This document shows, piece after piece, positions 40,353-48,943 of a DNA stretch of 64,000 bases (positions within the stretch are counted from its first letter, which is position 1; each line of letters opens with the position of its first letter). Position numbers and translations under genes: made by a program. The stretch covers positions 11,667,918 through 11,731,917 of the forward strand of contig OX328104.1 of assembly GCA_946811185.2 (NCBI GenBank), written 5' to 3'. Source of the DNA: Hippopus hippopus (lineage: Eukaryota; Mollusca; Bivalvia; Cardiida; Cardiidae). Under the pieces are notes generated by a model. The model did not search any database, was not told where the DNA came from, and saw only the letters and a program-made list of their open reading frames with translations.

Positions 40353-41636
40353 ATGGACATTTTAAGAATCACTGAACCAATTTTAAAAGATAATAGTATT
40401 GTTGAGTATGAACATCATATGTATGAACCAATCACCGGTACCAATCTTAACAACCCAGGAGATATTAGGATTAACATTGAGACCCAAGATATTTTTACTC
40501 ATCCTAGTGAAAGTTATTTACTTTTTGTAGGTGAATTAGTAAGAAGTGATAATGGGGCAGTTTATGATGCTAACACTAATATTTCTTTAACAAACAATGG
40601 TCTCATGTATCTTTTTAAAAATATTAAATATCAACTTTCGGGTATGGAGATTGAATCTGTATTAAATCCTGGTCAGGCTACAACAATGCTTGGTTTGTTA
40701 AAATATCCGGATGATTTCTCTAAATCACAAGGGTTAAATCAATTGTGGTATAAAGATACAGCAGCTAACGCGGGTGCCGGAAACACTGGTTTTATTGTAA
40801 GAAGAAATTATATTATTAATAACCCTCTTCCAAGAGGCACCTTTAGCTTCAGAGTTCCATTAAAACATATATTTGGTTTTTGTGATGATTATGATAAGAT
40901 ATTGTATGGAATGAAGCAAACTCTCACATTAACGAGAAATAATGATAATGATGCAGTCTTTCGAGATGGTGTTGCTCCTGCTGATGTTAGAATTAATTTA
41001 CTTAAAGTATCTTGGTTTATGCCTCATGTGTTACCCTCAGATGAAGAGAAAATGCAACTTTATAAAATTATTGAGAAAAAAGAAAAAATACCGGTTGGAT
41101 ATAGAATGAGGCAGTGCGACTCTATTTCGGTTCTCGAGACAACATCATTTACCTGGAGACTTGCTGTTAAATCATCACCTGAAGTGCCACGTTTTATCAT
41201 TGTTGGTTTTCAAACTGGTAAAAGCGGTGACCAACAACAAAATCCAGCTATATTTGACCATAGAAACGTTAAAAACATTTATGTTACGTTAAATTCTACT
41301 AGATATCCCGCTGTTGATTATGATCTCAGTTTTACCGCAAACCAATTTAGTAGAGTGTATGGGGACGCTTCTCTATTTAGGTCTAAGTTTTATAACATGA
41401 GTGAAATGGTGTCAAACCCTAACATTACTCCCTCAGATTATAAAGCCCTTTATCCTTTGTTTTTGTTTGATGTTTCCAAACAGAGTGAGAGATTGAAATA
41501 CTCTGTCACTGATATCCAAATCAAAACATATTTTAATGAAAATGTGCTTGCGAATACAGAGGCATATGCTGTTATTATTTCTGATAGGTTAATTAACTTC
41601 CAGTCTGATGGAAATAAAATGAGCGTAGTGTATTAA
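40353..41636 (+). CDS. MCP: Double-jelly-roll major capsid protein
   Basis: 427 residues from MDILRITEPI. Beta-rich throughout with the features expected of the Polinton/adintovirus capsid subunit: YLFKNIKYQLSGMEIESVLN then GQATTMLGLLKYPDDFSKSQ in the first half, FRVPLKHIFGFCDDYDKILY at the junction, LLKVSWFMPHVLP, and TSFTWRLAVKSSPE and FRSKFYNMSEMVSNPNITPS in the second half. Trimers of this fold form pseudo-hexameric capsomers. The frame is open further upstream to 40284, but TTATAAAATGG at 40347-40356 and the family N-terminus favour 40353. No break seen. Confidence 0.88.
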   Translation: MDILRITEPILKDNSIVEYEHHMYEPITGTNLNNPGDIRINIETQDIFTHPSESYLLFVGELVRSDNGAVYDANTNISLTNNGLMYLFKNIKYQLSGMEIESVLNPGQATTMLGLLKYPDDFSKSQGLNQLWYKDTAANAGAGNTGFIVRRNYIINNPLPRGTFSFRVPLKHIFGFCDDYDKILYGMKQTLTLTRNNDNDAVFRDGVAPADVRINLLKVSWFMPHVLPSDEEKMQLYKIIEKKEKIPVGYRMRQCDSISVLETTSFTWRLAVKSSPEVPRFIIVGFQTGKSGDQQQNPAIFDHRNVKNIYVTLNSTRYPAVDYDLSFTANQFSRVYGDASLFRSKFYNMSEMVSNPNITPSDYKALYPLFLFDVSKQSERLKYSVTDIQIKTYFNENVLANTEAYAVIISDRLINFQSDGNKMSVVY

Positions 41637-41658
41637 GATTTTTTCTTTTTATATAAAA

Positions 41659-41997
41659 ATGATAAAGGTTGCAGATTTAAAAAAAATTCTTAAAGAAAAT
41701 AATATAAATTTCTACTCATACTGGAATAAAAAGCGTTTAGTTGAGTTGGTGAAAGAACATGGATTGTTTCCGAGTGAATCACCTAAAGAAGAAAAAAGTA
41801 AAGGCTCTAAGTTTGATAGATTAAAAACTATTATGAAAAATCCTAAGAAAGTTAGTTTAGAGGATGTTGAAACTGGAGAAATAAAAACCTTTCCATCCAT
41901 TTATAAAGCAGGTCAATTTATAGACCGCAGTCCACAAACGATTGAGAATTGGAATGGAAGGGTTTGGAAAGATAAATATAAGATTAACGTTTATTAA
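41659..41997 (+). CDS. SAP-like plus NUMOD-like DNA-binding protein
   Basis: 112 residues. The first 35 (VADLKKILKENNINFYSYWN plus KRLVELVKEHGL) form a SAP-like helix-turn-helix. The last 45 (VSLEDVETGEIKTFPSIYKA then GQFIDRSPQTIENWNGRVWK) match the NUMOD1-type helix-turn-helix usually found in homing endonucleases, here with no nuclease attached. It probably binds DNA non-enzymatically, for packaging or transcription (inference). The start follows TTTTTATATAAAA directly. Confidence 0.6.
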   Translation: MIKVADLKKILKENNINFYSYWNKKRLVELVKEHGLFPSESPKEEKSKGSKFDRLKTIMKNPKKVSLEDVETGEIKTFPSIYKAGQFIDRSPQTIENWNGRVWKDKYKINVY

Positions 41998-42008
41998 TTT
42001 TTCCAAAA

Positions 42009-42218
42009 TCATAATAATTTTTTTTTTATAAACTTTCTATTTAAATCTGGTCTGATACCATTACTAACAAGTTTTTCAGCTAACTCATATTTAAACCAAT
42101 ATTTAATACGTCTTTCACCACGTTTTCTAGGTCCTAAGGTTTCACATAATTCTACTAATTCAGGTTGCCTATATCTTTTCATAAATTCCATTTTCATAAA
42201 TTCTTTTTCATCCCACAT
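42009..42218 (-). CDS. Small SAP-like protein
   Basis: 69 residues, basic. The stretch QPELVELCETLGPRKRGERR then YWFKYELAEKLVSNGI has the helix-linker-helix spacing of SAP domains and parallels the N-terminus of the neighbouring 41659 protein. Starts ATGTGGGATG after TTAATATATATA. Convergent with 41659 across 11 bp and divergent from the polymerase. Short, but start context and neighbour similarity support it. Confidence 0.5.
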   Translation of the reverse strand: MWDEKEFMKMEFMKRYRQPELVELCETLGPRKRGERRIKYWFKYELAEKLVSNGIRPDLNRKFIKKKLL

Positions 42219-42301
42219 TATATATATTAATAAGATTTAATATATATAATTCAAAAAAATTTTTGATATTAAGATAAGAAAATTATATTTACTTTTATAA
42301 A
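42217..42301. promoter_or_regulatory. Divergent promoter with perfect palindrome
   Basis: ATTATATATATTAA (42217-42230) is perfectly inverted at 42237-42250 around a 6-base loop. It lies over the start of the minus-strand SAP-like gene and before the polymerase gene, whose ATG follows ACTTTTATAAA. The symmetrical TATATA boxes suit transcription in both directions. Confidence 0.55.
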
Positions 42302-45300
42302 ATGCCTTGGCTTAATAGAATTTCTAATATAGCTAGAAGAGCTGCATCAAATGTTGGGAGGGCCGTAATGAATGTTATACCTCAATCAATCCAACGTAGA
42401 ATTAATAATTTTACTAATTGGTTAACTGGTAATGTGGAAGAAAACCAATTACCGCAAGTTTTTGATGAAATTTTTCAGAATGTTAGAGAGAATTTGTCAC
42501 CAAGACAACCGTTTGAGGTTAAAATAGAGCGCTCAGCATTTAGAGAGTATATTAATCAATATGTTATAGATGGTAGAAGAAATTATAACCCGCAAAGATT
42601 TTTCGCAGAAACGTGGGAGTCTATTATAAATACTCTTCGAAATAATTTACGAACAAAGGTAAAACTTGTACTTAGGTGTAAAATGCGGTTAATGACAGAT
42701 ATTGATCAAGGTCCCGTGGAACGTGCTTTTCATAGTAGTCAACATTTAAATTTAAACAGTGAAGAAATAGAGGATTTATTAAACATAATGATAGATGAAG
42801 TTTTAGAAAATTTAGCTAATTTCCAAAGAGAAGGTAGTGGTTGGACTTTTGAGAGTATCGTAAAACTAGAAATACATACAGCTGTTTATGTTCCTTTAAG
42901 AGCTAATAGTTGGATACCTTTACCACCATGGATTGCTAACAAAAAAGCAGTTATCAATATGAAAAATGAAGATAATAAATGCTTTTTATGGTGTGTTTTA
43001 AGAGGTTTAAATCTAAAAGAGCATAATGCAGAGAAAGTTGACAAGGCTTTGAAAGAAAAGGAAAGTAGTTTAAACATGAATGAAATAGAGTATCCTGTTT
43101 CGATTAAGGATATCAATAAGTTTAAAACACAAAATCCTGGAATTAGTGTAAATGTATATAGTTATGAGGAAAATAAAAAATTTATTTTTCCTCTTAGAAT
43201 CACTATTGAGGAAAAAGATAAACATGTTGACCTTCTTTTAATTAAAAATGGTGAAAACATACATTATGCTTTAATAAAAAACTTAAGTAGATTAGTAAGA
43301 AGTCAAATAACTACTAATTGTAGGCATATAGAAATTTGTAAACGATGTTTGAATCATTTTGGTAGTGAAGAACTTTTGGAAAAACATAAAAAATACTGTA
43401 ACGAACACGAACCTATTACTTTAGAGATGCCACCACCAGATACCTGGGTAGCTTTTAAAAACCATTCTAGAAAACTTGAGGTTCCCTTTGTTGTATACGC
43501 TGATTTTGAAAGTGTTTTAGAACTAATACACACATGTCAACCAAACCCAGAAAAAAGTTATACTATGCAATATCAAAAGCATATACCTTGTAGTTTTGTT
43601 TATATTATAAAATGTTTTGATGATAGTGTTAAAGCTCCTATATTAAGAAATTATGCTGGAGAAAATGCTGATGAAGTTTTTATAAGCTGGTTGAAAGATG
43701 ATATACAAGAAATTCATCAAGAATATTACCAAAAACCAAAACCTATTGAAATTACAGAAAAGGAAGAAATGGAACATAAAAAACAAACACACTGTTGGAT
43801 TTGTGGGGAGGGGTTCAATCATGCTAATTATAGAGTAAAAGACCATTGCCATTTTACGGGTAAATATAGAGGTGCCGCACACACTACATGCAATCTAAAG
43901 GCTAAAAATCCTGAATTCACACCTGTATACCTTCATAATCTTAGCGGATATGACGCTCATCTTTTTATTAAATGTCTTGGCAAATCTAAAGGGGAAATTG
44001 ACTGCATTCCAAATAATGAAGAGAAATATATTAGTTTTAGTAAAGGTATTTATGTTGGGAAAAATATACCACATAAAATTAGGTTTCTTGATAGCTTTAA
44101 GTTTATGAGTTCTAGTTTAGATAAGCTTTCGAGTAACTTAGAAGAAAGCCAATTAAAAATTTTATCGAGATATTTTAATGTTAATGAGTTATCTTTGGTT
44201 AGGAGAAAAGGAGTTTTCCCTTATGAGTACTTAGATTCATTTGATAAACTTAAAGATAAGGAATTACCACCTAAAGAAGCATTTTACTCTAGTTTAAACA
44301 AAGAAGGAATTAGTGATAAAGATTATGCTCATGCGCAAAAGGTTTGGAAAACTTTTAACATGAAAACGTTGAAGGATTACTTAGGACTTTACAATAAAAT
44401 AGATGTATTGCTTTTAGCGGATGTTTTTGAGAACTTTAGAGATGTTTGTCGTGAAAACTATAATTTAGACCCTAGTTGGTATTATACAGCCCCTGGTTTA
44501 GCTTGGGATGCAGCATTAAAAATAACAAAAGTGAACCTAGAGCTTTTAAGTGATTCTGATATGCTTTTAATGGTTGAAAAGGGTATCAGAGGAGGTGTTA
44601 GTATGTGTAGTAAAAGATATGCAAAAGCAAATAATAAGTATATGGGTAAATTATATGATTCTAGTAAACCATCAAAATATTTATTATATATAGATGCAAA
44701 TAGTCTTTATCCTTGGGCAATGAGTCGTCCTCTTCCTACACATGGTTTTAAATGGATGACAAATAAAGAATTAGAAATTTGGCAAAAAATCCCATGTATA
44801 TTAGAAGTAGATTTAGAATATCCGAGAGAATTACACGATTTACATAACGACTTTCCTTTAGCTCCTGAACGTTTAAAAATAGAAAAAGTAGAAAAACTTA
44901 TTCCAAACTTAAATAATAAAGAAAATTACATTATTCATCATGAAGCTTTAGAAACATGTGTTGATTTAGGTTTAAAAATTACTAAAATACACCGAGGAAT
45001 TAAGTTTGAGGAAAGCCCATGGCTTAAATCATATATTGATACAAACATTGAACTAAGAAAAGCGGCTAAAAATAATTTCGAGAAAGATTTTTTTAAATTA
45101 ATGAATAACTCAGTTTTTGGTAAAACTATGGAAAACCTGAGAAACAGAGTAGCGATAGAACTGGTTTCTAGTGAAGAGCGTTGTAAAAAATTAGTAGCAA
45201 AACCAAACTATAGTCACGCAACAATATTCGATGAAAACTTAACAGCGGTACACATGAAAAACACTAAGTTGGTATATAATAAACCTATTTACTCAGGATT

Positions 45301-45883
45301 AAGCATCTTAGATATTAGTAAAACACATATGCAAAAAACTTATTATAATTACTTTAAACCTAAGTATGGTAAAAAGGTTAGAATGTGTTATACTGATACG
45401 GATAGTTTTATTCTTGAAGTAGAAACTGAGGATTTATATAAGGATATTGAAGAAGATGTGGTTGAAATTTTTGATACAAGCAATTATCCAAAAGACCATT
45501 TTTTAAAAAATGATTGCAATGCTAGAGTAGTTGGAATGTTCAAAGATGAGTTAGGTGGTGAAATTATGACTGAGTTTGTTGGTCTTGGAGCAAAAATGTA
45601 TGCTTATAAAACTTTAGATGATATAGAAGATAAAAGATGTAAAGGTGTTAAACAATCAATTGTTAAGAAAGAGATAACCGTTAGTAATTTCAAAGAGTGT
45701 TTGTTTACAGAAAAGGACCAGTATAGAGAGATGAGTATTTTAAGAAGTAGGGAGCATAATATATATACTGAAAAGTTAAATAAAAAAGCGTTAGGGGCAA
45801 GTGATGATAAAAGGTTTGTTTTGAAAGACAAGATTGATACTTTAGCTTGGGGGCATTATAAAATAATAATATTAATACTTTAG
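42302..45883 (+). CDS. PolB: Protein-primed DNA polymerase B
   Basis: 1193 residues. The N-terminal 380 include NMKNEDNKCFLWCVLRGLNL (possible OTU-like or remnant cysteine-protease domain) and a zinc finger CRHIEICKRCLNHFG...HKKYC. Exonuclease motifs are VVYADFESVLE (about 400), NLSGYDAHLF and YNKIDVLLLADVFENF. An inserted HNH/endonuclease VII-like zinc motif, CWICGEGF...KDHCHFTGKYRG...TTCNLKA, lies at about 497-540. Polymerase motif A is YIDANSLYPWAMS (about 797), motif B FKLMNNSVFGKTMENL (about 933) and motif C MCYTDTDSFIL (about 1031). This is the self-replication enzyme that also excises primers and proofreads. All catalytic residues are present. The C-terminal eight residues come from a local 20-bp duplication. 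Confidence 0.95.
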   Translation: MPWLNRISNIARRAASNVGRAVMNVIPQSIQRRINNFTNWLTGNVEENQLPQVFDEIFQNVRENLSPRQPFEVKIERSAFREYINQYVIDGRRNYNPQRFFAETWESIINTLRNNLRTKVKLVLRCKMRLMTDIDQGPVERAFHSSQHLNLNSEEIEDLLNIMIDEVLENLANFQREGSGWTFESIVKLEIHTAVYVPLRANSWIPLPPWIANKKAVINMKNEDNKCFLWCVLRGLNLKEHNAEKVDKALKEKESSLNMNEIEYPVSIKDINKFKTQNPGISVNVYSYEENKKFIFPLRITIEEKDKHVDLLLIKNGENIHYALIKNLSRLVRSQITTNCRHIEICKRCLNHFGSEELLEKHKKYCNEHEPITLEMPPPDTWVAFKNHSRKLEVPFVVYADFESVLELIHTCQPNPEKSYTMQYQKHIPCSFVYIIKCFDDSVKAPILRNYAGENADEVFISWLKDDIQEIHQEYYQKPKPIEITEKEEMEHKKQTHCWICGEGFNHANYRVKDHCHFTGKYRGAAHTTCNLKAKNPEFTPVYLHNLSGYDAHLFIKCLGKSKGEIDCIPNNEEKYISFSKGIYVGKNIPHKIRFLDSFKFMSSSLDKLSSNLEESQLKILSRYFNVNELSLVRRKGVFPYEYLDSFDKLKDKELPPKEAFYSSLNKEGISDKDYAHAQKVWKTFNMKTLKDYLGLYNKIDVLLLADVFENFRDVCRENYNLDPSWYYTAPGLAWDAALKITKVNLELLSDSDMLLMVEKGIRGGVSMCSKRYAKANNKYMGKLYDSSKPSKYLLYIDANSLYPWAMSRPLPTHGFKWMTNKELEIWQKIPCILEVDLEYPRELHDLHNDFPLAPERLKIEKVEKLIPNLNNKENYIIHHEALETCVDLGLKITKIHRGIKFEESPWLKSYIDTNIELRKAAKNNFEKDFFKLMNNSVFGKTMENLRNRVAIELVSSEERCKKLVAKPNYSHATIFDENLTAVHMKNTKLVYNKPIYSGLSILDISKTHMQKTYYNYFKPKYGKKVRMCYTDTDSFILEVETEDLYKDIEEDVVEIFDTSNYPKDHFLKNDCNARVVGMFKDELGGEIMTEFVGLGAKMYAYKTLDDIEDKRCKGVKQSIVKKEITVSNFKECLFTEKDQYREMSILRSREHNIYTEKLNKKALGASDDKRFVLKDKIDTLAWGHYKIIILIL

Positions 45884-45894
45884 CTTGGGGGCAT
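45837..45894. repeat. 20-bp direct duplication at the PolB stop
   Basis: ATACTTTAGCTTGGGGGCAT occurs at 45837-45856 and again at 45875-45894, 38 bp apart. The shift is not a multiple of three, so the second copy supplies the present stop codon in another frame and changes the last residues. Confidence 0.85.
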
Positions 45895-45898
45895 CGTG

Positions 45899-45933
45899 AA
45901 ATATAATTTAATTTTATGAATTAAATTATATTT
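45899..45933. terminator. Perfect AT hairpin between convergent genes
   Basis: AAATATAATTTAATT (45899-45913) and its exact complement (45919-45933) enclose a 5-base loop between the polymerase stop codon and the opposing gene's stop codon. Mirrors the hairpin at 31469-31503. Confidence 0.65.
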
Positions 45934-46441
45934 ATATATAATTTTTTTTCCCAGCCTTTTTTAATATTTTATTTCTTGCATTATTTGTTAACCTTACAGG
46001 TTTTTTTCTCATTTCTTTTAAAAAATCTACTGAATATCTATCCAAATCACTAACACCATTAAAAATATGCATTACAATTTCGTATATTAATTGGTTTCTA
46101 GTTATTTTTTTATCAAATTTAATTCCTAAATTTCTTCTACATATAAATAATATATTTTTTTTCGAATTGTTTTTAAAATTATAAATATCATCCCAAAAAT
46201 GCATCTTATAATCACTATTTAGTCTAAACATAGGGTCTATAGAATCTAAAATACTATTTACATAATTAGATAAAAGTATTGCAAATTTTGCTAAAATTTC
46301 TTTGTCTGAAATTAAGTTATTAAATTTTTTTTTAACTATATCCATGTTTACCAAATTCTCTTCCATGTTATCTATAGCCTTCATTAAACCCTCATCTTTA
46401 TCTAAGTTTAACTCCTTTAAGAACTCCTTTAACGACTCCAT
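45932..46441 (-). CDS. Unknown helical protein at the right end of the element
   Basis: 169 residues, mostly predicted helix, Lys/Asn-rich with a basic C-terminus (RKKPVRLTNNARNKILKKAG). No domain recognised. Like the RING gene at the other end, its ATG is the first codon inside the inverted repeat, so both genes share the same 345-bp upstream sequence and are probably co-regulated, perhaps early. Its stop codon overlaps the hairpin. Confidence 0.6.
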   Translation of the reverse strand: MESLKEFLKELNLDKDEGLMKAIDNMEENLVNMDIVKKKFNNLISDKEILAKFAILLSNYVNSILDSIDPMFRLNSDYKMHFWDDIYNFKNNSKKNILFICRRNLGIKFDKKITRNQLIYEIVMHIFNGVSDLDRYSVDFLKEMRKKPVRLTNNARNKILKKAGKKNYI

Positions 46442-46786
46442 CTTGAATTATTTTATGACTTAAAATCTAAAAAATTCAAAAAATTTTTTTCACTTCTTTA
46501 TTTTTGAATTTTTTGTAAAATGGATATAGTAATTAGATTAGTCCCTCATGCATAGACTTATCTTGCGTCGACACATGGGGGGCATAATATATATTAGTTG
46601 ATGCGTTGGTTAGTGGACACCGTTGTTAATCGATGCGTTGGTTAGTGGGGTAATGAAATTTATTTTCTTTAGAATTATGAGGAAATAGATTTTTCATTCA
46701 AAAATCGTATGGGCAAATTGGGTTATTTTATAAAAAATTTAATCAAAAAATTAAAATAAGCTAGAAAATACAATTTCTAATCTACT
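46439..46786. repeat. Right terminal inverted repeat, 348 bp
   Basis: Complement of 30204-30551 with 13 mismatches and no gaps; mismatches cluster in the innermost 70 bp. Ends in CTAATCTACT. Confidence 0.95.
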
Positions 46787-46792
46787 AATGTG
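46787..46792. repeat. Right target-site duplication AATGTG
   Basis: Exact copy of 30198-30203. Confidence 0.95.
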
Positions 46793-46819
46793 TTCACGGG
46801 ACTCAATGGATGATAATTT

Positions 46820-47100
46820 AATTGGCGAGGTTTGATTGCAAGTTGGGCCAGAAACAAGGTTTTTATTTAACTCTTCAACAGACAACAGAACCTTTGACTT
46901 GTTTAACTTGCAAGCAGTTGAAGACGACAATTTCAATGGGGCTTAAATGTTTCAATTTATCATTGGGAGGGCAGAAACATTGGTGGAAAAAGGAGAAAAT
47001 GCTGATTACCAGCATTTCTCCCTGTCCCACCATGGTTTCTATAGCCCTCTTCTTCGCGGTCGTTAAAACGCAAGATTGCTGGTTTAAGAGTTTAGTAATA
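46820..47100. repeat. Diverged family E MITE
   Basis: Contains GTTGAAGACGACAATTTCAA and the AAAGGAGAAAATGCTGATTA / CCAGCATTTCTCC inverted core at about 46990-47020. Confidence 0.55.
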
Positions 47101-47149
47101 CATTTACGAGTTTTTAAACGAGTACCAGATGGGTCCGTATTCACCACCC

Positions 47150-47335
47150 ATTCTTAAGAACATTATTTGTCTTATTCTCCAGATTTTTCCAAATTCAGAA
47201 AGTAACACAACTTTTGATTTGCTAGACCATTTGGTTTAGCCAATCAGAAGTTGTTCTACTTTCAAACTTCGAATACCTAGAAGAACAAGACAAAGAACGT
47301 TCTAAAGAATGGTTGGTGAATACGCTCCAGGAGTC
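47150..47335. repeat. Family I palindromic MITE
   Basis: TTCTTAAGAACATTATTTGT at the left, GCTAGACCATTTGGTTTAGC at the centre and GAACGTTCTAAAGAATGG at the right; related to 4380-4560. Confidence 0.55.
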
Positions 47336-48654
47336 CATTCTATACCCTCAGATGTACCTAGCCATGTCATGTCGACAGAATGGTTTGCTCTCTTTTTCTG
47401 AACTTTACTTCAAAAACAGAGATATGGGTCTTTTTAAAAACAAGTTGCAAATTGTGTGAATTGCAGATTTGAACAGCACGTTCTGTGCAATCTGTTGATG
47501 TTCATCGGGCCTGCAAAAGCTGGGTATGGTGCCCCTGATGTTGATTTTTATTCGATATTTATCAAACTTTAACAAATTGTCTATAGCGAAGCCTTATATC
47601 TTGAGTGCAACGTCGAAAAAGAACCTAGTTGCCAAACATTTTAAATCTTTTTGTTCTTTCCTTTAACATATTTTCTCACGGTCTTCTGTTTTAGGAGATC
47701 GACAGTAAATCAAAGTAATCTTGTCTTAACTTTTCATGCCATGCGTCACTTGCCAAAAGCCACGTATGGCACAAAGTTTGAATACTTTTCTTCAAACCGT
47801 TCACTTACATGGGATGTCATGCATATCAATCTTTCCATTTCCCCTTGTTTTCTCACGCTCTGTCGTAATAACATGACAATGTCACAGCAAAATTTCCATG
47901 GATGCTTTGTCACTTGTGATAATATCAAGTCAGTGTTTACACTGTTAAATATAATTCGATTCTTGAGAAAATAAGCAACAATTTTCCTCTGTATCTTCTA
48001 AAATAACAAACCACTGAATCAAGAGTATGGAAGATTTCCATTACTTTACAGTTGCATAGCTAAGCTTGTAGGAATGACAAGGCCAAAGGCAAGGGGTCTT
48101 GGGACCAGCGGGTCGCGCTCAGCATCCTGGTGGGAGGCCCAATGGAGGCGTAGGCAAACCTATATTGTAACCATTTTCAATATCTTTGAATATTCCATAC
48201 TAAGAGAGTTTGACTCATTAGCAAATTTTATTTACTTTGCGCGAGTATTCATCTGTCAGTTGGCAAAATTCACAGTACCGGTCACACGGTAACTACTCCA
48301 GTGCCTTACGAAATTAATGAATTAAAGATAACACCTGTGAGTGTATGTCTTTCTCCAGATGGTTAGACCTGCATACCTTGCATGAGGAAAAAATCAGGCG
48401 AACTTTTATGTAAATTTATCTTTTTTTCCCAGGTGCATCCTTTCAAATTGAATGACGTGATATTGTGTTGTGTAATAATGTTGTTCTACTTTTACCCACG
48501 TTTGTTAAGCCTGCCATACACTTTGCTATATTTTTTGTTCATACAGGTCTGTGATACAAGCATGAAGCATTTTAACACATAATGCAAATCTCCATTAAGT
48601 GTCTGGATACTTATTCGTGTTACAAAAGCGTAATCGGTTGATTTTTGATTATTT
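47336..48654. other. Intergenic, no gene recognised
   Basis: Open frames up to about 107 codons (47651-47974) lack any known motif. A decayed family A fragment (GATTTGAACAGCACGTTCTG) lies near 47467. Confidence 0.45.
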
Positions 48655-48943
48655 ACTGTCTGTTACTGTGTGGTCGGGCCATTTTTTAGTCGCTGGCAGA
48701 ATAAAGAATTTTAAAATTAGGCAAAAAGTAAACAAAAGACAAGCTACCTGGCAGGTTTTAACCTAGTTTTGAAATTCATTTCTCTGTCAGCAACTAACAC
48801 TTGGACCGACCGCACAATGACAGATTGTCATCTTCTCAATGATTTCCATACTTTTAAAATGGTATGATATAAATTCAAATGCATTTAAAAATCCGCACAT
48901 CCGCTTTGTTTACTTTCGGGCTTTATTGTTACTTCAAGTTGTC
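48655..48943. repeat. Family F foldback repeat
   Basis: GCAAAAAGTAAACAAAAGAC, CTACCTGGCAGGTTTTAACC and GACAGATTGTCATCTTCTCA match 26475-26870. Confidence 0.6.

Larger units (their letters stand above)
30204..46786. mobile_element. Complete Polinton/Maverick (adintovirus-like) element, 16.6 kb
   Basis: The element is bounded by 348-bp inverted repeats and the 6-bp duplication. It encodes the defining Polinton set: protein-primed DNA polymerase B, retroviral-type integrase, FtsK/HerA-like packaging ATPase, adenain-type protease, double-jelly-roll major capsid and penton-like minor capsid proteins. There are 19 genes in all, in compact opposing blocks with almost no spacers. Base composition is strikingly A/T-rich, especially between genes. 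The morphogenesis module makes it a candidate endogenous virus rather than a simple transposon; whether it still moves or makes particles cannot be told from sequence. Confidence 0.96.
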
